Shown piece by piece: positions 1 to 13,290 of a stretch of DNA of 64,000 bases. The DNA comes from Syngnathus acus (lineage: Eukaryota > Chordata > Actinopteri > Syngnathiformes > Syngnathidae), in NCBI RefSeq assembly GCF_901709675.1, contig NC_051087.1, positions 1,878,001 through 1,942,000 of the forward strand. The letters run 5' to 3'. Position 1 is the first letter of the stretch; each line of letters starts with the position of its first letter. The notes under the pieces were generated by a model. That model did not search any database. It was given only the letters and a program-made list of their open reading frames with translations, and had not been told where the DNA came from. A program made the position numbers and the translations under genes.

Positions 1-36
1 TTTTTACATTGTGCAGTAGATGTTGCTGACATTTAC

Positions 37-144
37 CTGAGCCCAGTGGTTCTTGAACACAATCATGCACGTCTCAGGATCCGCCCCTCGGATCGCCACC
101 GACGACGGCCCATCTTGGTTTCCGTTGGCGACCATAGAGGTCAT
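37..144 (-). CDS. fhip1a: FHF complex subunit FHIP1A, first coding exon (partial)
   Basis: On the minus strand a start codon at 144-142 in a strong Kozak context (GCCGCC before ATG) opens 36 codons ending in ...FKNHWAQ, followed by a consensus donor (CAG/GTAAAT) at 36-31. The stretch A-D-P-E-T-C-M-I-V-F-K-N-H-W-A-Q matches the start of FHIP1A/FHIP1B (FAM160A1/FAM160A2). These are subunits of the FTS-Hook-FHIP complex, which links dynein to vesicular cargo in the cytoplasm. FAM160A1 lies next to SH3D19 in human, so fhip1a is preferred over the fhip1b paralogue. The exon ends in phase 0 and the rest of the gene is left of the window. The gene diverges from sh3d19. Confidence 0.85.
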
Positions 145-207
145 GGCGGCGACCGCTCTTTATGACTTTTTCACCATGTCATAGAAGAGCATCCCCAAAC
201 GCTGTCA
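145..207 (-). promoter_or_regulatory. fhip1a: fhip1a 5' leader with a 10-codon upstream ORF
   Basis: Reading leftward, a pyrimidine-rich stretch ends in TTCCGCAG at about 215-208, a plausible acceptor, so the leader part of this exon would run from 207 to 145. It holds an upstream ATG at 192 that reads ten codons to a TAA at 162-160, ending 15 nt before the main start codon. The first 5' non-coding exon and the transcription start, somewhere to the right, could not be placed. Confidence 0.45.
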
Positions 208-3200
208 CTGCGGAAGACTGACAAACCGGTGAGGACCTGCAAAAACAAAAATTCTCAGTGGAGGATTTTGCCTTGAAGAACAACGCCGTGCGTTGTTCTC
301 CCGCCACGCTGTCGCTATGCAAGCTATGCTAGGCATGCGGGAACAATAACACGCAAAGTCACATGACTGGGCCGAGGAGCCCGTTTGGTGGCCGAGCTGT
401 CAAAATTGTTTTTTGGAGTAGCCCAGGCCTCCTTTTGACATCGCCATAGCAAATTTCTAAATGCCCCTCTTGTCCAATCACAGCGTCCCATTTTGAATTC
501 CCACCAAGGGTGTTCTAATCTTTCCCATCTGGTTGGAATTCCACGAAAGGAATGTTGTTGTGGTCTTACCTTGGTCGGAGCATCTTCAAGTAGAAACGCT
601 GAGCTCGGCCGAACAAGACGTCCTCGCGCCACGCCGGCTAAACAAAAACAGAGAGAGAGCTTGGGAATGGTTTTGCGTGAGGAGTGTGGGAGGCGAAGCG
701 TGCTGGGAAATGACTGGACGTGAGTAAGATGCTCCGAGAAGCACGTGGACGCTAGGGGAGGAGACTCCACACAAACGGGTGAGAGAAAGTCCACAGTGAA
801 AGATGACGACTTCCACATGTGCAGTGGGCGGAGCGTCTGGCCAGTAAAAATTTCAACCAAAAAAAAAAGAAATGGCAACGTCAGCACTTTCTCATCACCG
901 CATTCCTTTAAGGAAGTCCTCAACATTCCAGGCCGGGAAGACAATAAGAGCATTGTCCTGGACTGTTAGCGCCAAGTTGTTACTGAGAGGGGGATGGGGT
1001 CGTGGGGGTCATCGTGGGAATTGTGTCATGTGTCGTTCGCGTCCATGTCAAATGAGTGGTAAAATAAATAAGACGACAACTGGGTTAGCGGCGACCGGAC
1101 GGCTGTGTCTTGGAAATTGTAATCGGCGCCTTTTTTGGGTTGCTTCAAATCCTTTATATTGCATGTGCATTCATTACATTAGTTTTGATAGTTTGCTTAA
1201 ATTAAAATTGTGTGAGTTGAGTCACCTGCCAGGTTTGTTTGCAGAGTCAAAGCAAAAAAAAAAAAAAAAAAAAAAAATGCAGACAAGCTCTAAACAAACA
1301 AAAGGCCAACGCTGCTGTCAGCACTTCGACAAGCTTTCACTTGCACAGGTGTGCTGTGCTCAAAAAGCTCCCGGCAAGGAAGAAAAGGACACACCCATAA
1401 TATTCTTACAAAACTATCTTTCTGTTGACTTATCATTTATCTCTAATCAGAGGAAGCATTGAAGAGTTTCTAGGCAGTTGCCATGGTGACACACGCAGGG
1501 CGACCGAGGCGATAGCGGCTGATCAAATATTTAAAGCCACACGTGAAGTTGCTGCAGGGCAACCGGTCAGCAACACAGCGGGAAGGCAAATGCTATATGT
1601 TAGCATATGAATGTCCATAATCTTTTAATATTCTTTTACCCTCCCGGTCTCAAGATGGCGTCTGTTCGTCATCCAGTAATTTGCTAGGTCAAGAAGATTC
1701 CGACCTTATTTCAAGGACGATAACAGACAAGCCCATTGAAACTGTGAGCTTGCTATCTTGACACTCACGCGGCGGCAAAAGCTAAATTGACATATTGTAT
1801 GAACACAATGCAGGCATGCGATGACATCACCCAGACCTTTATCTATCTATGAGGCCGGCCGGCCGGCCAGCCGGGTGTACAATAGGCTCCCGTCATGTCT
1901 TACTCACAGGTTTAAAAAAAAAATGGCGTTCGACATGTGGAAGTGAGTCAAATGTTGATTCAACGGTGTCAAATATTTGCTTTACTTTGTTTAAAAAGGA
2001 ACCAGATTTCTTTGTTTATCCAATCTTAGACTATTTAACTTCTTTTCATGAAACTGTGAAGAACCGGTTGATTGTTTGGCCTTGGTGGAGGCCTGTGTGC
2101 TAATTGATTACGCAACCTTTGTGTGTACATAATGCAAAATATGTAATATATGTCGGATATCGCTGGTGGTTCAAGCTGATTTTGATCTTACAAATGCAAA
2201 CCTTTTCTAACCTTTTTCTTTCTGTAATTTTTAATGTCTTTTGAAAATAATATTTATCAATAAGGGGTTAAAAATGACACGTCATAGGAAATATAAAAAA
2301 AAAAAAAAAAAATTGTAAGCTTACGCAAGCAGTCAAAAAGCATAGAAGAGAGAGAGTTGGAGGCTAATCCCAAACTCGGGAAACAGCTGAGCCGGTCGGT
2401 GACATCTGCTCAACAATGTTGCGTGATATTTTTAATTTTCAAACATAATCCAATAATGAATCTGCACTTTGTTTTGAAACCTTTATAAACAAAAAGGCAT
2501 TTACATGGTTACACAATTGAACAAAATCTGCATTGTTTTTGCACTTTTGTTATTTGCACTTGCTTGATGGCACTTTGTAAACATACTTTAGCAAATGCTA
2601 TATTTACTCTGAATACATCACTGTAAATACCTTTTTTCCCCTGGTGAGTTTATTTCGCTGTTGGTTTTTATGAAACACTCGTGAACCTGTGACTTCTGAC
2701 ATGTAATCACATTAGTGGGACCTGAGCTATTCTTCCAAAGAAGTCAATGCGATGCATCATGTGATTCACCATTCTAGTCATTCACGATGACCTCGTAATA
2801 AATGCTGATGACGCAACTTTGCTGATAATATCGACGTTATAATATAAAACAGCATGACATTTGTAGCATAGTCTCGAGTGTAATGGAATGTCAATCGGTG
2901 TGACGTCAGCAGGTAACGCAACACCTGCATCACACCTGATATTTGAGCCTTCAAATCACTCTACATAGAGTAGACGTTCTTTTGGGCGTGTAGCTAGGAA
3001 AGCGTTACACCAAAAAACAGTAAAACATCAACAGGCAAGGAAATGGAAGTTTTTTTTGGTATTTGTAAGAATTTTAGGGAGTGTCCCACGAATTTTGTCA
3101 TCAGAGAAGACTATCCAAAGTATTTTAAAACGACGACCATTTCTGTGGGCGGTGGGGGGGGGGGGGAGTGGTAACATCGAGTGTTACTTTGGTAACGATA

Positions 3201-4339
3201 GTGATAAAAACATTTGTGATGTTGGTAATCGTAAACGTAGGTAACTTGCTCCCACACATGCGTGTGTCAATCAGAGCCGCGCATGCGCAACAGCTCACAC
3301 ACGCAACACGCACGGTGAAGCCAAACTGGAAAAGTCGCATCGAGTGTCAACATTTAGAAAGAGGGGGGGGGGGGGGGAAACACAAGCCATACGGCATACT
3401 TTTCTTTCTTTTCTTACCGTGTGCTCCCCGCAGACACTAAGCCACTTCCACAACGCAGTTTAAATCCTTTAAATCCCAAGGTTTAAAGAGGTCTTGACGT
3501 GGTGGAGAAATAAAGAGGTGTGGAGGAAAGCCAAGGAGGCGATTTGACTGCAAAGGTGAAGGGAGGAAAGAGCCGAACCGCTTAGCCCCGCCCACTCGGA
3601 TGATTGACGTACTGTCGCGTCAAAGCGTCTCTTAGCTTTGCCTTTAAAAAGACACAAAGTTATATAAATTCGCTGATTTCAGCTTTGTTTTTCCGAAATG
3701 TGTCATTGTCTAGAGCTTTTATGGCATCACTACGAACCATAAAGTGAAGAGCTCGCCAAAGAGATGTAACGTAATACAGTACAGAAGTTGTAATTTGTCT
3801 CCCTCTGCTGGACAAAGACGTTACTACGTAAGAAAATAAATTCTGTAATAAATAATGCTGGCCGTCTACTTAGTTAACGCTGTAAAGGAACTGCCCCAAT
3901 TTACCTGAAGAGCTTTGAGAAGTATTTCGATAATTGTGATACACGCACTATACAAAGCTCATGCACTATTAATTGTACTCTGGTTCCCTCTAGTGTCAAA
4001 GGTTCGAAAACAATTGTATGTAATTCTATGATATGGCGTGATAAAGTATTATCATTTAATGTACAGTGTATTATTACAGCAACAGTAGGTGTTTGATTGT
4101 ATTTGGGTTTAAATGATATGAGCCAAAATTATTGCGTTAATCCCGTAGTCGCCCATCATTTTAGTGGGGAGGTGGGGTCCACCCTGTTGCAGGGGTCCCA
4201 CCCACACAAATTACCGCAGTTGGCAGGACCACCGTGACAGCCGTGGACACATCATCATATGCACACACATTCTCAAGGCAACACGTATTAATCACTATTA
4301 TCATCTTTTTGTGATTTGTTACTCTTCATTGTTTTGATC
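208..4339. other. Intergenic interval between divergent fhip1a and sh3d19
   Basis: No ORF here resembles a known protein. The stretch should hold the fhip1a first exon and promoter and the sh3d19 promoter, but neither could be placed. Visible low-complexity sequence: an A24 run at 1254-1277, a (GGCC)n-like run at about 1852-1872, an A18 run at 2295-2312, a G13 run at 3154-3166 and a G15 run at 3363-3377. The last 2 kb is A+T-rich. No serine protease (PRSS48-like) coding sequence was seen. Confidence 0.5.
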
Positions 4340-7300
4340 ATGGCTGAAGTGAGGCGCGGGGAAGAAGAGGACCATACTGAAATTCACCATGCCATCAACC
4401 AAGCAACAGGTAGATTAGTTTACAATGCAAAATAAAAGTCAAATTGACTGTTTTAGTGCGCAGACACACAATAGCGTGTTGGTATATGAATATTAAACCA
4501 TCATTTAGATGATTTAACTTTTTATGCTAGATCAAACATAAAATACTACAAGCGCTGTGTGATGGCTGTAAAATATTTTTCTTATCAAAACATTCTGGTA
4601 TGGATTAATGACTTTTCCATTCATTTCAATGGGGGAAGATGATTTGCGATACAATCGATTTGTAGTTACGAGTGTGGTCATGGAATAAATTGTTTGGCAT
4701 CTCAAGGCCCCTTTAATAACCTGATTTGTGAGTTTAAAGAGGCAGGCAGATGGTTTGTTGTGCGGCTGTTGTGGTGTGTGTGCGGCTGTTGTGGTCCAAA
4801 GCATGGAGTCAATGTCAGCATGTGTTGGAGTGGCACAGACACAGCTGTGATGGGGAGGGGGAAAGTATTTCGCTGACCTCAGCAGCTTCACTCGTGTCCA
4901 CTCACACATAAACATCACGAGACAATACAGTATACAATGTCGTTCACGTTAACCAATTGTGCAATTGTTTATTTATTTTGTTTTTTCATTCTTATTTACT
5001 TTTTGTCAGATGTTTGTATACTTTTACTTGAATGACTTGCCAGTGATTTTTTTTTATTATCATTAAGATTATCATTTTATTTTTTTATGATGATATCTTT
5101 GATGTACTTCCTTCCTTTTTGATGGTTTTTTTTTTCCACCTGAGCATTGTTGTGTGGCTCGGGCTCCACTTCTTGACTGACAGCATTCCACCTGATTTGA
5201 ACATGGTGATTGTGGGTGTGTGCCTTTAATGTTTTTTTTGGTTTTGTCACACACACCGGTCGGTATAAAGACATTCAGTCTTACTAATTCATCCATCGGA
5301 GAGAATTCAAATTGAAAGCAACTGTTAATAGTGGACTTGACATCCTCCAGAAAGCTCCTCAGAAGGTAAGGAGCGTGTCAAAAGAGCTCTCTTGTCTTCT
5401 TGTTTGAAACAAGGAAGTGGCGGTAGTTTGAAAGCTATGTCAGGCTAAAAACAAATGATAAGAAAAATAGCAAACAAGTAACAGATGTGATAGGTGCTTC
5501 ATATTGAGATTCCATTAACCAAAATGATTGTATTCGCTTGAAATCAAATGAGGGCTTTGATTTTGACCTTTTGTATTTTCTCCATTCATTTTTGTAGATA
5601 GTAATTAGGTGGGTTCATTTTTAATCTCAATGACTTAACTTTTTAAAAAATACTTATTCAACAATCTGTCAATAGAAACAACACAAGAAAAAATATTTAC
5701 AAACACAAATGCCAACGGTTTTAAAAATAAACATTATTGGTGATGAAATAAAACAGGAAGGCAGCCATTTTGTTTGAAGTAGATATTTGAACAAAATCCA
5801 GGGCTTGTACTTTGCACCTTATCATTAAAGTGAATAGTTTAAATTTTTGGTTTTCACATTATGAGATCCAGACTTTCACGTTCACTTGCATTGCTGGCGT
5901 TTCATTGTAGCAGCTAGCTAGTCACAGGATTCTTACCTGGCAACACACTATTCATTAAAATGGCAACCTTCTGTTCATTTTCACAGATCGTCTTGACAGA
6001 AACAAAGCAGACCTTTTCCAACACTGGTAAGTTGTGATGATTTATCCTAGTCGCATATCTTTAAAGTCCTTTGTTTGACAAAGCAGTCGCTACTTTTTAT
6101 TTAAATGATGCTTTGTGGATTTTGGCATTCTAAACGGTGTGTTGTGTTTTCAAAGGCGACCGGAGATCATCTCAGCGGAACCTCTGGATGACGACAACTG
6201 GTTCTCAAACGCATTTTCCGAGTTCTTTTCTTCACCCCCTCAATCCATCTGGTCCTCAGGCATCCAGGTTTGCTCGAGCTTGGTTGTTAAGTTCATGTGA
6301 GGGAGATGCCAAATTTTGGAGCCACTTTGGAACTGTTGATTCTCTAGGATTCAAAGTTTAGAAATCATCTTGCTAAAGTTTCTGTTTTCCACAACTCAGC
6401 CCCCACCGTCCTATGACCAGGTGATTCAAGAAAAGACCAGAGAGGAGCACATTGTTCAGCCCACTGCTGCCCCCCGACGTGCTTTTTACTGTACTGCCAC
6501 GACCTGCTACACACAGACTGACCCCGTCAAGGAGAAACCAGCCGGTAAAAACCATTGGATGATGCACCGAGAATTTTTTATTGAATTTCGTTCCTCTCTG
6601 AGTGTGATTCTTCTTCAGGTAAAAAGCCGCAAAAACCTCCAAAACCATCCTTGCCCGGACCTGAAAGTCCTTGGGAAAGTGGTCCACAAAGGTCGCAAGA
6701 AAGACGGGACTCAAGCGATCAGTGGAACAGATCGGTCACCGTCCACTGGGAGACCACCGTGCAACCGGACCCAACGCCTTTTTCTGTTCCCAGCTTAGAG
6801 CCAAGACCTGTCCCGCGTCCTCGCATAAAATCCAGAAAACAGACAGAAGATAACTTTCAGACATTGTTCAAAGTTGAAGATGATGATCTCCTGGTAGATG
6901 CTGGAGACTCAAATAGGTATCTGAAGCAGCTGCTGGAGGTCTTTAGTCCCAACGGAGACCAAGAAAATCAGGAGGAACAAGTTCATGGCGAGATGAACAG
7001 TCATCAGAACATCCAGTCCAAGATCCAGGCCTTCGAGAGCCAGCTCGCCCCTGAGCACGCGAGTGCCTCAGAACCGATCAGACCGCAGCCTCCACCCAGA
7101 AAAGCTGTGGGGCCACCGGTGTCCGCTAAACCTCCCCTGGCATCTCAGAAACCCGCCGGAAATCCCGTGCGAGAAGAATTGGAGACCATGCTCACAAAGG
7201 GGGGACCCGGCTTCCGCTCGCGCCCGCCATCGTTGATAAGAGACTACAGCATCCACGACGAGGAGCCGCCTTTGCCGCCGAGGCGGCCGGCGGAGCAGAC

Positions 7301-10300
7301 CAAGGAACCGCTGAAGGCCAACCACAACATCAACAACCACAACTCCACCGCTATTCTCAGAGATAGCGACGATGCCGTCACTCCGGCAAGTAAGTCAAAT
7401 TATGGTTCAGTTTCAATCACAAAATAATTCAATCTAATGTCGCCATCAGCTCGAGCAGTGAATGTAGAATTTGAATACTAATAATAATAATACATTTTAT
7501 TCATAATGCACTTTGCATTTTAAAGAAACCTCAAAGATTAAAGGTTAGCTGAAAGTGCTAAAGGTCAGCACAACAAGCATAGCCATTGCTATCAAAACTA
7601 GACTAAAATGCTAACGACAATTAGCTATTTTACGATTTAAAACCATTCATATTTCTTGCTCTGTGACCTCAGATCCCGCTCCTGTCAAAGCGAGACCGAC
7701 TGTAACAAGAAGGCCCACCACTATTCGAGTCCCCCGACAAATCTGTGAGCCTCGCTTAGTTAAAAAAAATACAAAGCATGATGAAGCAAAGTGGGATGAA
7801 AAATAACAGCTGCTATGTCCCATCAGCCACAGAGAGTCTTCAGGACAATCCTCCTCCGCTTCCAGTTCGGACACCTGTCGGCGATCCTCCTCCTCTTCCA
7901 GCTCGAGTACCTGTGGGCAATCCTCCTCCACTTCCAGGTCGGCCACCCCTAAACACGGCAGCCGTGCCCAAGCAGAAGTCCTTACCCAGCATCTCAACAC
8001 AGGTATGGATTTTTTTTACGAGCACAAAAACTAAACAGAGCGTGAATACTTGTCGTGTTTCTCAGCAGGGACCGCCGTTAAGTGTCAAGCGGGCTCCGTC
8101 ACTGCCAAATCGGTGAGTAGAAGTGAAAATCTCCCTTTTTGAAAAAAAATTCTATTTCACAATTGACGTGACGCCATTTTGTTATTTGTCTTCAGGCAAC
8201 AGAGCATAAAAAAACCGCTCCCATCGCACCCACCTCCAGCAAAACCCGGTCCGGGACGACCGCCGCCGCCAAGCGTGCAGGCCGCCAAGCCCTCCAAAGG
8301 TTTCCTTCTCCCTCCCAGACCTGTCCAGGGTCATCGTCTCTACGACAAATGCACAGTGAGGAGATCCCCGAAAGCACCTCCCTGTTCCCATGACTGCATT
8401 TTTAATTTGTGTGTCCTTCCCAAAGCTTCCACACGGATCCGCCGCTCCAGACTCGACAGGAGAACCATCATTCCGGGGGGTCAGATGGGCTTTTTATTGA
8501 ATAGGAGTCAAATTGTCAAGTCGCATGTTGCTAGGCAGGATTGGTAGCGCTTGCTAACAACCTACCCATTGGCTAATTAAAGTCAGTGTCCCTGAAGTTC
8601 CTAAAACCTTGGAGACCTTGCGCTTGTTTGTGCAGGATGCAGCTCCCACTGGCAAGAAAGAAAATGGACAAATCGTTCAAGCCTTACATGACTTTCCTTC
8701 AGGTGACCTCATTTTTGTTTTTTTGTTGGATGGCATTGCAAAAATACACCACAGATGAAAATACTACAAATTTGCTTGCTCCTAAATGTCACTGAAATGC
8801 GCTCTGGTTAAATGTAATTCTAGTGATTTTTTTTAATTTCATGGAGATTTTTTTTTTTTGTGGTTTCGTTAGAGGGTCCAGGAGAGCTGGGCTTGAAGGC
8901 GGGTGACATCATCACCATGGTGGAGCGTGTGGATGGTGAATGGTGCAAGGGGACTTGTAAAGGATCCACTGGTTACTTCCCAGTTAACTTTGTCAAAGTG
9001 AAGGTAAGTAAGAGACAAAAAAAATAGTGTAAAAAAAAAAGTGTTTATTTTGTGTTCTTTCTCTATTTAGTCAGGTGCACCACCCAAACGTGTCTCGGTG
9101 AAGAAACCAAAACCACTTTCTGCTAAAGTCAGGTCCGTTTTCCTTAAACAATTGTTGTGCACTCCTTTTTTTTCCACCATTTTTTTTAATCCAGTGTTTT
9201 TTTATTTTACTTCTTGCATGTCTTTTTGATGTCTGAAGTGGTCCAAGATGCGTGGCCCGCTTTGATTTTGCCAGTGAGAGCGGCGAGGAGTTGTCGTTCG
9301 CGGAGGGCGACGTGATCCAGCTGCAGGCCTACGAGGGCAACGAGTGGGCCCGCGGCCAGTTGGGCGCCACATCTGGAATTTTCCCTCTCAACTTAGTAGA
9401 AGTTGTGGAAGATCTGCCGCCAGCGCCCGCTAGGCAGCAAAGTCGGGCTACTGTCAACAAGGTCGCATTGCCAGGTAAGAAGACATACACCCAACATTCA
9501 GTTGAACTAACATTTTGAGTAATATCCTCAGTCTAACTTGTTGATTTAAAATATTATTATTATAGCGTATTATTCAGAGCATATCTGGTACTTTAAATTG
9601 TGCGCCTCTTTATTCACAGGCATGGTCAGTAATCAGCCAGAAGCTGTCAAGCCGGCTCAGGTAGCCCACATTTATAATGACGGTGACCCAATTTCTGGGT
9701 TTTTCGATATCTGAGCTGTCAAATCTTTTATCGTGTTGCCCCCTCAGTCATCGGTGGAATGGGCGCAGGCTCGACACGACTTTGACGGCAAGGCGGAGGA
9801 CGAGCTCTCCTTCAAGCGAGGCGACTGCATCCTCGTGAGCAAGCACATCGATGACGAGTGGAGCTGCGGAAGACTCAACGGCAAAGAAGGAATCTTTCCT
9901 AAGGCTTTTGTGGAGAGTCGCACAGGTATGACGTCCACACATGACGGTTGTTAGAGATTCCAGTTTTTCCAGTTAGACTCTAGGCTGGACTGCTAGAATA
10001 AAGTGTAATTGCACATCCACTACAGTAGGTGGCAGTGTCGTGCTCATCAGTGTGTGTTAAGGTTTTTTATTTTTATTTTATGATGAGCTGGTCCAACGTC
10101 ACCCCCTGAAGGAATGAAGGGAAGGGCCATGTACGACTTCACTTCCGACTGCGACGAGGAGCTATCTCTGCAGGTCATTTTTTCAAGGATATTTTTCAAA
10201 TATGTGTTAAAGCATTAGCAGCATCCTGACATTTTGCACTTAATTGCTTTGCAGGTCGGTGACATCATCACTGACCTGGAGTCCATGGATGACGAATGGT

Positions 10301-10362
10301 TCCTGGGTGACTTGAGAGGCAAACGGGCCCTAGTGCCTAAAAATTACATTCAAGTGCTCTGA
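4340..10362 (+). CDS. sh3d19: SH3 domain-containing protein 19 (Eve-1/EBP), 18 coding exons
   Basis: Exons: 4340-4409, 5987-6026, 6156-6267, 6400-6544, 6619-7389, 7673-7744, 7827-8002, 8066-8112, 8196-8355, 8426-8479 (doubtful), 8636-8702, 8873-9003, 9071-9132, 9239-9474, 9620-9660, 9748-9925, 10112-10173, 10255-10362. Every junction joins in phase, giving 843 codons and a TGA. The start is the ATG at 4340 (A at -3, G at +4); its exon ends in phase 1 and fits the next exon. The family is a cytoplasmic adaptor: proline-rich N-terminal half, C-terminal SH3 array, known in mammals to bind tails of ADAM metalloproteases and affect EGFR-ligand shedding. Four SH3 domains are seen where mammals have five. 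The 7745-7826 intron and the 8426 exon are the least certain parts. Confidence 0.88.
4602..4646 (+). repeat. Dispersed repeat copy 1 (CCATTCATTTCAATGGGG core)
   Basis: About 45 bp here match the reverse complement of 23839-23883 with only a few differences, around the shared core TTCCATTCATTTCAATGGGG and a GATGATTTG end. Sequence just outside, with GATACAAT and GAGTGTGGTCATGGAA, resembles a fish repeat that usually continues with TTACGAG-type sequence. Confidence 0.55.
5264..5365 (+). promoter_or_regulatory. sh3d19: Possible alternative promoter and 5' exon of sh3d19
   Basis: A TATAAA at 5264-5269 is followed about 100 bp later by a good donor (AGAAG/GTAAGG after 5365). If spliced to the exon at 5987 it supplies no in-frame ATG, so translation would start further in, for example at the methionine at 6993 that matches the short human isoform. 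This rests on two sequence signals only. Confidence 0.25.
6400..8479 (+). CDS. sh3d19: sh3d19 proline-rich region (exons 4-10)
   Basis: This block encodes roughly residues 75-549, rich in PPP, PxxP and PPLP stretches that can serve as SH3 or WW ligands. Examples are PPPSYDQVIQEK at 6400, PPLPPRRP near 7265, and three PPLP(V/A/G)R repeats at about 7852-7950. The methionine at 6993 (E-M-N-S-H-Q-N, residue 248) aligns with the start of the 790-aa human isoform, so this gene carries an N-terminal part that the short human form lacks. Introns are only 63-130 bp except 7390-7672. The acceptor at 8066 is a tandem CAGCAG that allows loss of one glutamine. Confidence 0.8.
8636..10362 (+). CDS. sh3d19: sh3d19 SH3 array (exons 11-18, four SH3 domains)
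   Basis: Four SH3 domains are recognisable by ALYDF-like, GD(I/V)I, W-C/W-x-x-G and G-(I/Y)-FP-x-NFV motifs. SH3-a spans 8636-9003 (ALHDF, EWCKG, GYFPVNFV), SH3-b is in 9239-9474 (ARFDF, EWARG, GIFPLNLV), SH3-c in 9748-9925 (ARHDF, EWSCG, GIFPKAFV), and SH3-d in 10112-10362 (AMYDF, EWFLG, ...VPKNYIQ). By order and sequence they correspond to mammalian SH3 domains 2 to 5. SH3-d departs from consensus near its end, with KRALVPKNY where the usual form is G-x-FP. Confidence 0.9.
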
Positions 10363-10472
10363 TATATTGACCCACACCTCAGCCAATTGTTGTACAATGC
10401 AGTATTTGACATTAGCGAATATTTTCTGCTGCATTACATTTCTAACTGTGTTCTTTGACAACTAATTCTGTA

Positions 10473-10478
10473 AATAAA
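10473..10478 (+). terminator. sh3d19: sh3d19 poly(A) signal
   Basis: AATAAA lies 111 nt after the sh3d19 stop codon, implying cleavage near 10490-10505 and a short 3' UTR. It is the only perfect hexamer on the plus strand in this interval. Confidence 0.7.
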
Positions 10479-10639
10479 ATAGCTGTGCACTAGCACCATC
10501 TAGTGGTTTATCTCTGCATTGGAACCATTGTATTAAAAAAAGAAGACAATTTATAATTTTACAAGCATTGCAGGGGCTTGTGCTTTTAATTGAACAGCAA
10601 TGACAAAAAGACAAGTCCAAAATTGGTCATTTACATTTT

Positions 10640-10669
10640 TTTATTATTAAATCTGTCAGGGCTTTTATT
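10640..10669 (-). terminator. rps3a: rps3a poly(A) signals
   Basis: On the minus strand AATAAA occurs at 10669-10664, directly after the TAG stop, and again at 10645-10640. The second is the better placed, giving a very short 3' UTR as is usual for ribosomal protein mRNAs. The 3' end faces that of sh3d19 about 150 bp away. Confidence 0.6.
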
Positions 10670-10670
10670 T

Positions 10671-12606
<1,936 letters not shown>

Positions 12607-12700
12607 GTTGGCTACAGGGAGTGAAAGAGGAGGAGAAGAAGAAATCGCGCGAGAATTCAAGAGAACGAGATCGAGGCTCATTTGTCCTCTCGCGATGCCT
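12607..12700 (-). promoter_or_regulatory. rps3a: rps3a core promoter and TOP-like leader
   Basis: Directly upstream of the ATG the minus strand has a long pyrimidine tract (12644-12623) followed by ACTCCCTGTAGCCAAC, as expected for a 5'-terminal oligopyrimidine mRNA whose translation responds to mTOR. A TCTCGCGA element at 12688-12695 resembles the TCTCGCGAGA motif frequent in housekeeping and ribosomal-protein promoters. The exact transcription start is inferred. Confidence 0.55.
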
Positions 12701-13290
12701 ACTCGAGAGCGCTGTGCTGGCCCAGCGACGTGCCTACGACGGCCACATTGGTGGGGGCAATGTTTCCATCAAAGGTAATGCATGAATGTAGATTGAAGAT
12801 AAATCACAACTTGGTACGGTTTTCATGAGATTTAATTTTTGGTTAACGTCAAAGTACGTCCTATTAATACAGAACATGAAATAAAGTGGCAACCTGCAAT
12901 TTACCTTGATAGCACCGCCCCCCCCCAAAAAACCCACCTTTCACCACCTTTTATCTAATAATGGATTAATCCATCAAATTTTTGTTATGTAACAATATAT
13001 TCAAAAACAGGAAATGAATACAAATTAACACCGCAGGAAATGCGCTGACAAAATGATGATTACTGGTTTGTGAGTAAAACTAGTAAAATATTATTTCTCG
13101 ATATACAAAGCAAAAGCAGATGCTTGGAAATGTTTTGATTAGATACAAAACTGGGATTATGCTTTCATGGAGGACTACAGAAATAAAAAATAAAAAACTT
13201 TGACGTTTAATTCTGGCGACACCTGAGCCGCACACCTGCCGCGCTCGCCACCTCTTGAGCGGAACCAGCCCGTTCCGACTGACTACTCCT
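12701..13290. other. Interval between divergent rps3a and lrba
   Basis: About 590 bp, A+T-rich in the middle and CpG-rich at both ends. No coding sequence or recognised element is seen apart from a C-run near 12917-12926. Confidence 0.5.

Larger units (their letters stand above)
4410..5986 (+). other. sh3d19: sh3d19 intron 1
   Basis: A 1.58-kb A+T-rich intron. It holds one copy of a dispersed repeat at 4602-4646, a short tandem duplication with unit TGCGGCTGTTGTGGT at 4761-4775 and 4781-4795, the possible alternative promoter at 5264, and one copy of a GCCATTTTGTTT-type repeat at 5764-5788. No coding exon is seen. Confidence 0.6.

Noticed and set aside
324-953. 209-aa minus-strand open frame upstream of fhip1a
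   Set aside because: No recognisable domain, and the start of fhip1a is clearly at 144. The frame may overlap non-coding leader or promoter DNA.
208-4339. PRSS48-like protease gene between fhip1a and sh3d19, as in mammals
   Set aside because: No trypsin-family motifs (GDSGGP, TAAHC) were seen in any frame.
7390-7810. Reading exon 6 of sh3d19 straight through to the TAA near 7805 as a short isoform
   Set aside because: A donor (GTGAGC) after 7744 and an acceptor before 7827 restore the proline-rich frame in phase. The read-through is possible as intron retention but is not the main model.
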